A stretch of 64,000 nucleotides of DNA. Source: Arachidicoccus ginsenosidivorans (lineage in GTDB: Bacteria; Bacteroidota; Bacteroidia; Chitinophagales; Chitinophagaceae). The translations under genes were made by a program, and so were the position numbers. The notes below the pieces were generated by a model. That model had not been told where the DNA came from and searched no databases. It worked only from the letters and a program-made list of their open reading frames with translations. Shown in pieces: positions 9,376-18,924 of this stretch. Positions within the stretch are counted from its first letter, which is position 1. Each line of letters begins with the position of its first letter. The stretch is from the NCBI RefSeq assembly GCF_007971385.1, contig NZ_CP042434.1:2852001-2916000 (forward strand). The letters run 5' to 3'.

Positions 9376-10977
9376 ATGGCACAACAACTAACGTTAGAAC
9401 AAATTCAGAATTTCAAAGGAAAATATCCAAAACAAATCTGGTACATGTTTTTGGTGGAAATGTGGGAGCGTTTCTGCTTTTATGGTATGCGTGGTGTCCT
9501 GACCATCTTTATGGTGGATCAGGTGACCGGTGGCCTGGGGCTCTCTGAGCGAAGCGCCAATTTGCAGTATGGGACCATTCAGGCCTTTGTATATGCCTTT
9601 ACTTTTGTTGGGGGACTTTTTGCAGACAAGATTCTTGGATTCAAAAGGTCTCTTGTTTTTGGTGCCCTTGTGATGATCACCGGTAACTTTATTATCGCCA
9701 CCAATCCACACACTTTTTTTTATATAGGGATTACTTTCAGTGTAATTGGTACGGGCTTCTTTAAACCAAATATCACTTCCATGGTGGGATACCTGTATAA
9801 AGATGGGGATCACCGGCGGGACGCCGGTTTTAGCCTGTTTTATTCCGGTATCAATATGGGCGCCTTGCTAGGTGGTGCACTTTGCGTATATCTGGGTAAA
9901 TCCCCGGATTACGGATGGGCTTATGCCTTTATGGCAGCAGGAACTGTCATGATCATAGGGCTGGTGACCTTTCTGCTGACCAAAAAATATATTCAGCCCA
10001 TCGGTAATAAACCCGGTACAGAAGAGGATCTCCACTTGGTTGAAATGGAGCAGACTCAACAAATTGTAGAGGCGAACGTAAAACCAGTAAAGAAAAATGG
10101 CTGGTGGAAGGAATATCTCGTCTATGTTGGGGCTTTGGCCAGTATCCCGCTTATTTTGATCCTGATTAAAAATGAGAATTTTACGACGGTATTTATGTAT
10201 TCCCTTGCCGTTGTAGCAGTACTTTATTTTCTTTTTGAGTTATTCCGCCAAAAAGAAGCCGGTGCGAAGCCTAAACTGGTAGCCGCCTTTATCTTTATTT
10301 TCTTCTATTTTGTCTTTGAGACCTTCTTTGAACAGGCGGGCGGTTCTTTAGCCATCTTCGCAGATAAAAACCTGCACCATACCATGCTGGGCTTTCTTAC
10401 GATCGATCCGAATATTGTCAATAACTCAGCCAACTCATTTTTCGTATGTATTTTTGGGGCTATAATGGGGCTTTTCTGGTTGTATCTGGCTAAACATAAA
10501 AAAGAACCCAATACGATCAATAAATTTGGGATTAGTTTTTTGTTGATGGCACTTTCCTATTATTTATTCTATTACTTACGCTTTACGGCAGATGATAAAG
10601 GCCTTACTTCTCTGGGTATTTTTACCCTGGCTTATTTTGTCATTTCCATATCAGAGCTTTGTCTTTCACCTATTGGCATGTCTATTGTTACGAAGTTGTC
10701 ACCCAAAAAGTTACAAGGGGTGATGATCGGGATGTGGTTTCTGGCCAGTGCTTACGGGCAGTATGGAGCTGGGCTTCTGGGTGCCAGCATGTCTGCGGCA
10801 GAGCCGGCCAAAGCGGCTCATATGGCCACTGCTGGAGAGATTATCCAGCAGAATTTTGAGCGTTTGAACAGTTATACGGAAGGATATAAGCAAATGGCCA
10901 TATATTCACTCATCGCTGGCATACTGCTCATCGCTTGCGCCTCCCTGATCAAGAAATTAATGCGTGGTGTGCGCTAA
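9376..10977 (+). CDS. Proton-dependent oligopeptide transporter (POT family)
   Basis: A 533-residue inner-membrane symporter that takes up di- and tripeptides with protons. The family-defining ExxER motif is at residues 28-32 (EMWER) and is followed by GMRGVLTIFM. The conserved FYSGINMGALLG motif lies near residue 156, and the C-terminal half has GMWFLASAYGQYGAG. About 14 hydrophobic segments are visible, with a hydrophilic loop (residues 210-245) between bundles. This start gives the standard N-terminus of the family. It is followed after 10 bases by an outer-membrane barrel gene, so the two may be co-transcribed. In this setting it could import peptides made by secreted proteases, such as the M1 enzyme at 19 kb. 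Confidence 0.95.
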   Translation: MAQQLTLEQIQNFKGKYPKQIWYMFLVEMWERFCFYGMRGVLTIFMVDQVTGGLGLSERSANLQYGTIQAFVYAFTFVGGLFADKILGFKRSLVFGALVMITGNFIIATNPHTFFYIGITFSVIGTGFFKPNITSMVGYLYKDGDHRRDAGFSLFYSGINMGALLGGALCVYLGKSPDYGWAYAFMAAGTVMIIGLVTFLLTKKYIQPIGNKPGTEEDLHLVEMEQTQQIVEANVKPVKKNGWWKEYLVYVGALASIPLILILIKNENFTTVFMYSLAVVAVLYFLFELFRQKEAGAKPKLVAAFIFIFFYFVFETFFEQAGGSLAIFADKNLHHTMLGFLTIDPNIVNNSANSFFVCIFGAIMGLFWLYLAKHKKEPNTINKFGISFLLMALSYYLFYYLRFTADDKGLTSLGIFTLAYFVISISELCLSPIGMSIVTKLSPKKLQGVMIGMWFLASAYGQYGAGLLGASMSAAEPAKAAHMATAGEIIQQNFERLNSYTEGYKQMAIYSLIAGILLIACASLIKKLMRGVR

Positions 10978-10987
10978 AAATTATTGA

Positions 10988-12148
10988 ATGGTATTAAAAC
11001 GGAATTGGTTTTTTATAGGATTATTGGTGTTTGCAGCAATTACTATGTCGGCTCCAGTCATGGGGCAAAAAAAACTTATGGATAAAATGATCCATAAGTT
11101 CCTTTCCAATGACAAGGATACGGTCAAAAAGAACACTTTTTTCCCGTTTCCCGTGGCTTCCATGTCCCCTGAAACGGGATTAGAGTATGGCGTAGCTGCC
11201 CTTTATTCTTTTTACCTGGATAAGCTGGATACTGTAACCAGGGTGTCTACCATTAATATTATGGCCACCCACACGACCCATAATCAATCCAAAGCGAAAA
11301 TCGTCTCCGATATCTGGAGCCGGGATAATAAATATCATTATAGTTCGGAGTTAAGATACTGGGATTTTCCCTATAGCTTTTATGGAATAGGGGCCAATAC
11401 CTGGAAATCTGACAAAGAATCCATCAATGAAAAAAGAGTCCGGCTGACCTTTGCTGCGGATAAACGGGTCGCTTCCCATTATTATCTGGGGCTGCAGACT
11501 GGATTTGAATATTTTAAAAATGAAGGCACTGATCCAGCTGGTATTTATTCTGCTAATTCCTATTTTGGTAAATCAGGGGGCAAAAGAATCTATTTTGGGC
11601 TCCGCCAGTCCTATGATACCAGAGATAAGGTAACTTATACGAACAATGGGTTATATGGCAATTTACAAGTGAATTATACGCCTGATTTTTTTAGTGGCCA
11701 GCAATATACAGGCTGGCAAATGACTTTTGATGGCCGGTATTTTAAATCCCTTTCTGATAAGGTCGTTTTAGCTTTCAATGGGGTTTATGAAGGTATTTAT
11801 GGCAGCACGGTGCCTTTTTATCTACTTTCCCAGTTGGGCGGTGAAAATATAATGCGGGGTTATTATCAGGGCAGATTTCGGGACCAAAATATGGCTGCCT
11901 TTCAAACGGAACTTAAATACCGATTCGTTCCTCGATTTGCGATTGTCGGATTTGGTGGTGGCGGTACTGTATTTGGTGACCAGCCATTGACAATTCATCA
12001 TTTTAAGCCTAATTATGGGGCAGGTATTCGGTATTTCTTTGATCTGAATAAAGACCTTTCACTGCGAATTGATTATGGGTTCGGTGAAAAAAGAGCCGGA
12101 GAGGGCAGACTCTCAGGATTTTATTTTTCCATGGATGAGGCTTTTTAA
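10988..12148 (+). CDS. BamA/TamA-like outer membrane beta-barrel protein
   Basis: The 386-residue protein has a signal peptide (residues 1-26, ending PVMGQ) and a C-terminal barrel with alternating strands rich in Tyr and Gly. GNLQVNYTPDFF, LSQLGGENIMRGYYQGRFRD and YGAGIRYFFDLNKDLSLRID match the conserved strands of the bacterial surface antigen (Omp85) family; the RGYYQGRFRD segment is the counterpart of the family VRGY/F motif. No POTRA domains are present, so it is a short Omp85 member, perhaps patatin-type or accessory, rather than BamA itself. It starts 10 bases after the POT gene. Confidence 0.85.
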   Translation: MVLKRNWFFIGLLVFAAITMSAPVMGQKKLMDKMIHKFLSNDKDTVKKNTFFPFPVASMSPETGLEYGVAALYSFYLDKLDTVTRVSTINIMATHTTHNQSKAKIVSDIWSRDNKYHYSSELRYWDFPYSFYGIGANTWKSDKESINEKRVRLTFAADKRVASHYYLGLQTGFEYFKNEGTDPAGIYSANSYFGKSGGKRIYFGLRQSYDTRDKVTYTNNGLYGNLQVNYTPDFFSGQQYTGWQMTFDGRYFKSLSDKVVLAFNGVYEGIYGSTVPFYLLSQLGGENIMRGYYQGRFRDQNMAAFQTELKYRFVPRFAIVGFGGGGTVFGDQPLTIHHFKPNYGAGIRYFFDLNKDLSLRIDYGFGEKRAGEGRLSGFYFSMDEAF

Positions 12149-12493
12149 ACAGCCTGCCTGAACTCAAATTTTCAAAAGGATTATTTTAGAAACGAAACTT
12201 TCTGGTCTGCCCGATTTTTTATAATGCTGAAGGTAGGAACAAATGGGTGAATTTTTAAGTCACAAGTATGCTCATGGAGAAATGTGCTAAAGTAGTAGTA
12301 GCTTTGAGATAGTGCTGCGCTCGGGTAAAGATCATTTTTGGAGGATTGTTTGATGACGGAGCGTTTATTGTAAGTCTTGCCGTCTTCTTTGAGTCAAAGC
12401 TGCAATTGGAAATCAATAATTATCTCGTTTACGAATAAAAACAAAAACAAAAACAAGAACAAGAACAAGATCTAAATAGATTTTCTACAGATA
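12149..12493. other. Intergenic with a hexanucleotide repeat
   Basis: No supported gene. Positions 12437-12470 hold a 6-base tandem repeat, AAAAAC three times then AAGAAC twice and a partial copy. It lies directly 3' of the convergent lipoprotein gene that ends at 12494. Confidence 0.55.
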
Positions 12494-13336
12494 TTATTTG
12501 CCGAATGACCATATATTGTAGATTGCACCGTCGTAAGTTCTGAGGGTAATAAGAAGCTGCATTGAATGTGCAAAAGCAAAGCGCTTTACCAAAGCTTTAA
12601 GCGCTGCTCTATTGCTATCATACTGGAAAATAAAATGCCTGGTATAGGCGTAACCTTTATCCTTGGTCTGTTTAATTTGTCCATCTGGATTAATGGTGAA
12701 AAAATGGTAATTGCCCGGATAGTGACTTTGCTTCTTTGCGCCGAGCGACTTAAGGCTAGCCATAAATTTATCAATGGTGGGGGCGGCTTCAGGGCTATAG
12801 TAATGCAGCGTCCCGAAAATCGATTTTAAGGGTAGTTTGTTTAAGGTATCTGCTATTGTAGAAATGGAAGAATTATCCTTAAGATTCAGTAGATAACTAT
12901 GCTCATTTATTGTAAGCGCTCCCGGTAGGATTTGATCTTTAAAATGAATCCTTAATTTATAAGCGCCTATTTTAGGACTGTCCAGTGTAGCAGCGGTCTC
13001 TAAAGGCGCATTGGAAGGAGGTGTATTGGCTTTTGTGCTTAATAGGATATTGATGGTGCGGTTTTGCCTGTCTACTGTTAGGTTGCTCACCAGTTTGAAA
13101 CCTGCTTTTTCCTTGAAATCGTTGGATTTAAAATTAAAAGACAAAATCCTCGCGGTATCAAGCACCTTTTCTGTCATGTTCAGCTGGAGTTTGTAGGTGA
13201 AAACCTGCTTTGGCTTATTATGGCAGCCAATCATAGAAAGCAAACCAAGCAATCCTATAACCACACCAATGATTAATAGGAAAGGGGCTTTGATATTTCC
13301 TGAGGTGCTTTTCTGTATATAAGTTTTTATTGCCAT
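12494..13336 (-). CDS. Putative lipoprotein of unknown function
   Basis: I do not recognise the family. The 280-residue protein has a short cytoplasmic N-terminus, one hydrophobic helix (FLLIIGVVIGLLGLLSMIGC, residues 19-38) ending in a lipobox-like MIGC, and a soluble domain of about 240 residues with many beta strands (YKLQLNMTEKVLDTARIL, INILLSTKAN, AYKLRIHFKDQIL). Lipoprotein or membrane-anchored export is likely. The C-terminal part (NYHFFTINPDGQIKQTKDK) is mixed alpha/beta. It stands alone on the minus strand. Confidence 0.65.
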   Translation of the reverse strand: MAIKTYIQKSTSGNIKAPFLLIIGVVIGLLGLLSMIGCHNKPKQVFTYKLQLNMTEKVLDTARILSFNFKSNDFKEKAGFKLVSNLTVDRQNRTINILLSTKANTPPSNAPLETAATLDSPKIGAYKLRIHFKDQILPGALTINEHSYLLNLKDNSSISTIADTLNKLPLKSIFGTLHYYSPEAAPTIDKFMASLKSLGAKKQSHYPGNYHFFTINPDGQIKQTKDKGYAYTRHFIFQYDSNRAALKALVKRFAFAHSMQLLITLRTYDGAIYNIWSFGK

Positions 13337-13862
13337 GTTGCTTTGCGGGTTTGCTATTTGGAAAGTACTTAATTTTTTAGATAAACGTGGTAATAAAGCA
13401 GGAAAATTTGACTAAATCTTATTTGTGGTACCAGTCAAATTATCATTGTCACCTCTATTTGGTCTGAAACCACCGGTCGACTTCGCTTGTTTAATAGTCC
13501 CACTTTCCAAGTAAGTAGCCGAGCCTTTTTTCTGTAAATAATAGCCTACTATGACATGCGTAGCAGGTAATAGTAGGCTATTAAGCTCCGAGGGCAAACC
13601 CTTGCGCTTTAGCCGGAGGTATGTTGATTTTATTAATCTATTCAAATGAGCATGGCACTCAGCATATTCAGATACAATATGTTTGGCAAGGACCACAGAG
13701 AAACCAAAAAGGGAGCAACGAAAACTCCATAGATCAGTGCGAAATCCCCCTAGCGGTTTAGTCTAATTCAAGGTTTAGGCGCTCTCTCGTGCCTCAAGGG
13801 CGACCATAACCTTATTTACTAAAGTGCGTCAAAATCAGGAGGAATCTTCGTATCTTCGCTAT
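13337..13862. other. Gene-poor stretch with a 13-base hairpin
   Basis: No convincing gene. A perfect inverted repeat, AATAGCCTACTAT at 13540-13552 and its complement at 13570-13582, has a 17-base loop and no T-run. A 94-codon minus-strand frame crosses the hairpin but has low-complexity composition and no recognised family. The block could be decayed mobile DNA. Confidence 0.4.
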
Positions 13863-15401
13863 ATGTTACAACAATATCCGATTGGCTTGCAAAGCTTCCA
13901 GGAAATCAGGGAGGGCGGCTATCTATATATTGATAAAACAGAGATTATCCATAAGATAGTGAGTACGGATTTGTATTATTTTCTAAGCCGTCCCAGGCGA
14001 TTTGGCAAAAGTTTACTGGTGGATACGATTGAAGAACTTTTTAAGGGCAGAAAAGAGCTATTTGAAGGCCTGTGGATTTATGACAAATGGGACTGGGCCC
14101 AGACCAGTCCGGTGATTCATTTTGATTTTTCGAAATTGCCATATAAAGAGGAAGGTCTTAGCAAAGCTATTACCTATGGGCTTAATAAAGTTGCTAAAAA
14201 GTATAGTGTTATATTAACAGGCAATAGTATCAAAGTACAGTTCCAGGAGCTGATAGAATCGCTCTCGACTATGGGAAATGTTGTAATCTTGATAGATGAA
14301 TACGACAAACCTATCATTGACTTTTTGGAGGAGCCTGAGTTGGCTGACGCTAATCGTTCTATAATGAAGGACTTCTATTCAATCATAAAAGGCAGTGATA
14401 CGTATATCCGCTTTCTACTCATCACCGGCATCAGTCAATTTAGCCAGGTGAGTGTTTTCTCTGATCTGAATAACTTAGATAATATCACTTTAGAACCTCA
14501 ATATGGTGGACTAATAGGAATCACGCAGCAGGAACTTGAGGCAAATTTTTCTGAGGAAATTGCAGCCTTACAAAAAGATAGGCCAGATATCTTAACACAG
14601 ATTAAAGACTGGTATGATGGCTACACCTGGGATATGAAAACCTGGGTTTATAACCCATTTTCACTACTAAATTTTATGGTTGATCCTGAATTCGATCCTT
14701 ACTGGTATGAAACAGGAACACCTACATTTCTGATCAGGCTACTTAAAAAGGAGTGGAAGTATGATGTGGAAACCTATCAAATGGGCAAACAGTCCTTATC
14801 TAATTTTAATACGGTTAATCCCAATATGGGCGCCCTGCTCTTCCAGACAGGGTATCTGACGATTAAAAACATTTCTCCAAACAGAAAGGTCTATGACCTG
14901 GGATTTCCCAACCTGGAGGTAAAGTCCAGCTTCCTAGATGGACTACTGGGTGCTTACAGGGGTATGGAAGGCGTAGATTCCGTGGCTGAGATGGATGTCA
15001 TTAAAAATGCGCTTAGAGAGGGAGACATGCCAGCCATGATTCTCGGGTTAAATGCTATAATTGCCAAGACGCCTTATGATCTGTGGCGACCCGATACTGA
15101 GTCTATATTTCATGCGCAGACTTCCCTTATTTTCAGGCTGCTAGGCGTGGAAGTCTATAGTGAAGTACACAGTGCCCAGGGCAGATGTGATGTGCTGGTC
15201 AAGACTGCTCAGTATATTTATGTATTGGAATTAAAACTGGATGGCACTGCTGCTGAGGCACTGAAACAGATTAAAGTAGATTTAAAAGCAAGGGGTTATC
15301 TTACGCCCTACGCTGTAGATCCAAGAAAGAAAATAGCCGTTGGTATTTCTTTTTCATCAAAGACCAGGCAGGTGGAGGAGTATGAGGTGGAGCAGTATTG
15401 A
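13863..15401 (+). CDS. AAA-ATPase-like / PD-(D/E)XK nuclease superfamily protein
   Basis: The 512-residue protein joins an AAA-ATPase-like domain to a C-terminal PD-(D/E)XK nuclease fold. It opens YPIGLQSFQEIREGGYLYID and has the family version of Walker A, RPRRFGKS (43-50), then Walker B with VVILIDEYDKPI. The C-terminal domain carries GRCDVLVKT and, about ten residues on, YVLELKLDG: the D and ExK of the nuclease core. Such proteins occur in many copies in Bacteroidota and other anaerobes; their biological role is unknown, with defence or mobile-element functions proposed. The ATG at 13863 is preferred to a GTG at 13824 because it matches the family N-terminus. It stands alone between gene-poor stretches. 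Confidence 0.9.
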   Translation: MLQQYPIGLQSFQEIREGGYLYIDKTEIIHKIVSTDLYYFLSRPRRFGKSLLVDTIEELFKGRKELFEGLWIYDKWDWAQTSPVIHFDFSKLPYKEEGLSKAITYGLNKVAKKYSVILTGNSIKVQFQELIESLSTMGNVVILIDEYDKPIIDFLEEPELADANRSIMKDFYSIIKGSDTYIRFLLITGISQFSQVSVFSDLNNLDNITLEPQYGGLIGITQQELEANFSEEIAALQKDRPDILTQIKDWYDGYTWDMKTWVYNPFSLLNFMVDPEFDPYWYETGTPTFLIRLLKKEWKYDVETYQMGKQSLSNFNTVNPNMGALLFQTGYLTIKNISPNRKVYDLGFPNLEVKSSFLDGLLGAYRGMEGVDSVAEMDVIKNALREGDMPAMILGLNAIIAKTPYDLWRPDTESIFHAQTSLIFRLLGVEVYSEVHSAQGRCDVLVKTAQYIYVLELKLDGTAAEALKQIKVDLKARGYLTPYAVDPRKKIAVGISFSSKTRQVEEYEVEQY

Positions 15402-15541
15402 TAAGGATTGATGGATTGATGAGCAGTAAGAATTTTTGGAAAGTATTGGTGTAAATAGGTTTTTTACGATATAACTAGCATATAAAAATAGGATTCAGTC
15501 AAATTATACAAAATATCACATTCCAGACAAAGATGTGTTGC

Positions 15542-16132
15542 TTACTGCTGCTTGCACCACGAGATGATGGCAGGATATAAATCTTGTACACGCTGACCTG
15601 AACTTTTCTTTTTATATAGCTCTAGCAAAGTCCTATTAAATGCCTCGAACTTGTGAAATTTCCGATGTTCTTCCATAAAATGGTTTATATATTGCTCTTC
15701 CTGGGCAAATTCTTCGGGACTGAGGTGGTCGTAACAATATAAGGAGAATATACTCCAGGTCATATATTCATCAAATATTAAAAGCGGTGCCGGATAGATT
15801 CCTGATATCAAGCCGGATCCCCATTTCTTTTGGTCGTGTAAGGCTATATTAATCTGCTTTACATGCGATTTACTAATGGGATTATTATAGGAGTGGTCAA
15901 GCTCTGTAAATTCCATTTTCCAATTGGCAATTTTATTATAAGGCGCTGTTGAATCTGGCTTTTTGATGGCAGGAGCGACAAATGCCAGGATTGCTAAATT
16001 TGCGTAGATGGGATAATGCACCGGTGCCGTACAGCTTGCACAACAAAGGCCAATACTCATATTTGCCAACAGCCACCAGAACCAAATTAATTTAAAATTC
16101 AAATATGTTAATGGTAATGGTAATGTATTCAT
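15542..16132 (-). CDS. Hypothetical protein with N-terminal membrane segment
   Basis: The family is not recognised. The 196-residue frame opens with a hydrophobic region (FKLIWFWWLLANMSIGLCC, about 13-31, and IYANLAILAFVAPAI, about 41-55) that could be one signal anchor or two helices. A soluble part follows, rich in aromatic and charged residues (FDEYMTWSIFSLYCYDHLSP, then EEHRKFHKFEAFNRTLLELY). The last 60 residues are helical. Two Cys in LCCASC could bind a metal or be lipid attached. It has no close neighbour on its strand. Confidence 0.6.
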   Translation of the reverse strand: MNTLPLPLTYLNFKLIWFWWLLANMSIGLCCASCTAPVHYPIYANLAILAFVAPAIKKPDSTAPYNKIANWKMEFTELDHSYNNPISKSHVKQINIALHDQKKWGSGLISGIYPAPLLIFDEYMTWSIFSLYCYDHLSPEEFAQEEQYINHFMEEHRKFHKFEAFNRTLLELYKKKSSGQRVQDLYPAIISWCKQQ

Positions 16133-16397
16133 CTAAAAACAGCGAAGTCAAATGAGTAGCAATCACTTGCAATTAATTTTCCTGGCATTTAAAATATTGA
16201 TCTGTCTAACTAAAATGTAAATAAGCCATTGAAAGAGGTAAAAAAGAAAGACATCCAGAACCGGTTTAGCGAATAAAGGACAGCTGCAGCTAATTTAGAC
16301 AATGGAATTTTGGCCCTATTGCGTTTAAACATCTTAGGCTTTACAGCTGCCCAACATCAATCACGATCCACAGTATTCATCCAAAAGATTAATCCAT

Positions 16398-17417
16398 TTA
16401 ATTAAAGGCGATCTTTATTGAACCACCACTGGTATGGGCACTGAGCATAGGGCCGCCGCCGTTAATAGTGCCAGTAGCGTGATCCTTTGCCTTATTGATT
16501 TGTACCTGAAGTTGACTTGCCTGGCCAACGCCTACTGATGAACCACTCAATTCAAAATTCATTTTAGCCGCATTAGGTACATTTAAATCGATACTTCCAC
16601 CACTGGTAGAGAGTGACACTTCGTTTTGGAACTTATTAAAACTGGCATCAATACTTCCGCCGCTGGTAGACCCTTTTACGGTGGCGTCAATATCTGCTAA
16701 TTTAATATTGCCGCCGCTGGTAGAGATATTCAAGTGGCCGTTGACGGCAGTGGCCTTGATATTGCCGCCGCTGGTGCGCATGTCTACGTTTCCGTTAAGA
16801 TTTTCCATTTTGATATTCCCGCCAGAGGTTTTTGCCTGAATCTCTCCCCGGCTGTCGACAGCCAATATATTACCCCCGCTTGTTTTTCCTTGAATTTGCC
16901 CGGAAAGTCCATTGAAGCTAATATTGCCACCACTGGTGGCGAAGTCCTGATCTCCTTTTAAATTACTTAAACGGATATTGCCGCCGCTGGTTTTTAATTC
17001 GGTCGCTACTTCTCTTTTGACGTGGATGATATAAGAAATACTGACGGCGTTTTTCCAATTACCTGATTTTGTACGTCTGGCAATGGCCTGCAGCGTGTTG
17101 CCCTGTTTGCCAACGGAGAATTCATAATCTCTGTGGAGGATATCCATAATTTCCTCTTTGGTATAACTTCTGTTATTATTGCCCCTGCCCAGCACTTCAA
17201 TTGTTGCCTGGCCAGTTGCATCTCCGTCAATCGTAATATTGCCGCCACTGGTAATGGCCTTTACATTTTTAATAGTGCTCGCATCAAAGTTTTTGGTCAT
17301 GAGGCTGACTGCTTTACTTTGACCATTTAAATGAACGCCATTGGATTCTACACTGATACAGGAAAGAGAAATGGCAATGACTGCTGCGCTAAATATTGCC
17401 CATTGTAATTTTTTCAT
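16398..17417 (-). CDS. DUF4097-type beta-solenoid protein with ten TSGGN/SI repeats
   Basis: A 339-residue exported protein. A signal peptide (MKKLQWAIFSAAVIAISLSC) is followed by repeats in which TSGGNI or TSGGSI recurs ten times at about 18-22 residue spacing from about residue 57 to the C-terminus. This is the right-handed parallel beta-helix of the DUF4097/putative auto-transporter adhesin group. The repeat also shows at DNA level as recurrent 'ATATTGCCGCCGCTGGT' blocks on the plus strand. Function in this family is unknown; cell-surface or envelope sensing roles are likely, and it often lies near anti-sigma factors. Three tandem copies of a 7-base unit (GATACCT) lie at 17455-17475, just upstream of the start. 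Confidence 0.85.
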   Translation of the reverse strand: MKKLQWAIFSAAVIAISLSCISVESNGVHLNGQSKAVSLMTKNFDASTIKNVKAITSGGNITIDGDATGQATIEVLGRGNNNRSYTKEEIMDILHRDYEFSVGKQGNTLQAIARRTKSGNWKNAVSISYIIHVKREVATELKTSGGNIRLSNLKGDQDFATSGGNISFNGLSGQIQGKTSGGNILAVDSRGEIQAKTSGGNIKMENLNGNVDMRTSGGNIKATAVNGHLNISTSGGNIKLADIDATVKGSTSGGSIDASFNKFQNEVSLSTSGGSIDLNVPNAAKMNFELSGSSVGVGQASQLQVQINKAKDHATGTINGGGPMLSAHTSGGSIKIAFN

Positions 17418-17507
17418 TTTTTGAAACTGTTTTAAATGAGTGGATGTAGATTAGGATACCTGATACCTGATACTTATTGAAAGATTTAATTGCTTAAAAA
17501 TTCTTTA

Positions 17508-17736
17508 TTATAAGGTGGATGTGCCAAACAAAGGCCAATATATTAAAAAGATGATAATCAGACGCTTATAGAAATCATCCTTCTTTATAACTGTCCGGTT
17601 TTGATACACCTGATACAACTGGCGTACAAAACCGAACACTAATCCCAAAACCGAATCCAAAGGGCCTATGTCTGGATGTTTGTTTCCTTCCTGGCTTTTT
17701 TTTATGTGAAAGGAGTATAAACGTAAAGCTACTCAT
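17508..17736 (-). pseudogene. Possible small membrane protein with a one-base frameshift
   Basis: This is a weak call. On the minus strand the ATG at 17736 gives MSSFTFILLSHKK, and if one A is removed from the A8 run (plus-strand T8 at 17696-17703) it continues as SQEGNKHPDIGPLDSVLGLV and ends with a hydrophobic tail, RLIIIFLIYWPLFGTSTL. The total is about 75 residues. No family is recognised. It lies upstream of the DUF4097 gene on the same strand. It could be chance, but the frame is not a shadow of another gene. Confidence 0.25.
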
Positions 17737-17952
17737 CAAAAATACTTTTTTTGAAGGGTAGGTGAGTCGTTATCTAAAAATTCAATCAGTTAGCGCTGCC
17801 TGATAGATAAGATAACCCGGTAGTGCAATGATCCAAAATTCCGGTGTTCAGATGTTGGTATTTCTGTCCGCTGGCTTTATTTGCCAATTAGATGAAATCG
17901 AAAGAGGTTAGGTTTTTTGAAAATGATATATTATCTGTTTTAATGAGAGGTT

Positions 17953-18924
17953 TTATAGCAGTATTTTTTTGCCTCTTTTAGGAAAGATCAGTTGGACGCC
18001 CAACGTATTTTGTTGATGGAGTTCCTTATGAATGCTTTGTTCATTGCTCCCTGCTGGTTTTATATGCGCAATAATCACTGGTAGGTCTTTAATGGGGTGC
18101 CGCGTAGCGGTACCTCCCGCCAGACTGTCCAGTAAGGACAGGTTGCGCATAAGTAACGTTGGCTTTAAATGACCATAGAGATGACGATCTGGTTGCTGGT
18201 CCGGATAAGAACATTCTATAGAAATCCCTTTTAAATGTCCTGATTGCAAAATAGGCGCTACCGTCGTCCATAAATCCTGCATTTTATGGCTTTGTTCTAT
18301 ACTGTCATCTCCGCAGTCCCCTAAATACAAAAAATAATTTTGTCCGCTACGAACTAAAAAAGCTGTACTTCTGCCAGGAACGGCGTGACTTAGCTGAAAA
18401 GCAGTGACTTGCATGTGGGTGCCTTTGATATCCGTGGGGTGTTTTTCTTTTAGCCGGACATAATGGTATTTTTTCAGGGCCGGCTGCTCACCTTCATCCG
18501 CAAAATTGGCCCAACTGGTCCAGGTAAAATATTTGGTTTTAAGCGTATTAATCGTAAAGGGCAATCCATAGATATCTTTGCGGCTGTCTTCCGGTGAGTT
18601 AATTATCAGCCCGGATACATGATCCAGGTGGGGATGAGAGATCAGATAGGCTTTAATCCTGCGCCGCTGGAATTCAGTAGGCGTCATTTTGAAAAAATGC
18701 CGCCTGCGGGCAGCCTTTAGTCCATCATGAATGGTGCCTGCATCCAATGAGATGAAGGCGGTATCCTGTATGGGGGCAATCAAATAGGCAGAAAGGTTCC
18801 CCTCATCGCTGCCACCATAGACGCCAAGAGGCATTATCTGGAAGCTATGCTGAGCCTGCACCGCCGTTGCCTTACAAAGCAGGATGACTGCTAATGCAAT
18901 AAAAATAGAATATATTCTTTTCAT
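17953..18924 (-). CDS. Class II 3',5'-cyclic-nucleotide phosphodiesterase (metallo-beta-lactamase fold)
   Basis: The protein (about 323 residues) has a signal peptide (MKRIYSIFIALAVILLCKA, ending VQAQ) and the class II phosphodiesterase pattern SHPHLDHVSGL, the metal-binding HxHxDH motif. Further histidines (QLSHAVPGRSTAF, LYLGDCGDD, LYGHLKPTL) complete the metal site. Relatives include Vibrio CpdP and yeast PDE1, which hydrolyse cAMP; a periplasmic location here suggests scavenging of external cyclic nucleotides. I chose the ATG at 18924; a TTG six codons upstream is less likely. The gene is isolated, with about 500 bases of gap to the DUF4097 gene. Confidence 0.88.
   Translation of the reverse strand: MKRIYSIFIALAVILLCKATAVQAQHSFQIMPLGVYGGSDEGNLSAYLIAPIQDTAFISLDAGTIHDGLKAARRRHFFKMTPTEFQRRRIKAYLISHPHLDHVSGLIINSPEDSRKDIYGLPFTINTLKTKYFTWTSWANFADEGEQPALKKYHYVRLKEKHPTDIKGTHMQVTAFQLSHAVPGRSTAFLVRSGQNYFLYLGDCGDDSIEQSHKMQDLWTTVAPILQSGHLKGISIECSYPDQQPDRHLYGHLKPTLLMRNLSLLDSLAGGTATRHPIKDLPVIIAHIKPAGSNEQSIHKELHQQNTLGVQLIFPKRGKKILL

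Noticed and set aside
9291-9548. Plus-strand frame overlapping the start of the peptide transporter
   Set aside because: Its translation matches nothing, and it lies over the well-supported POT N-terminus in another frame.
13412-13696. 94-codon minus-strand frame
   Set aside because: No family match, and it crosses a perfect hairpin; more likely non-coding or decayed DNA.
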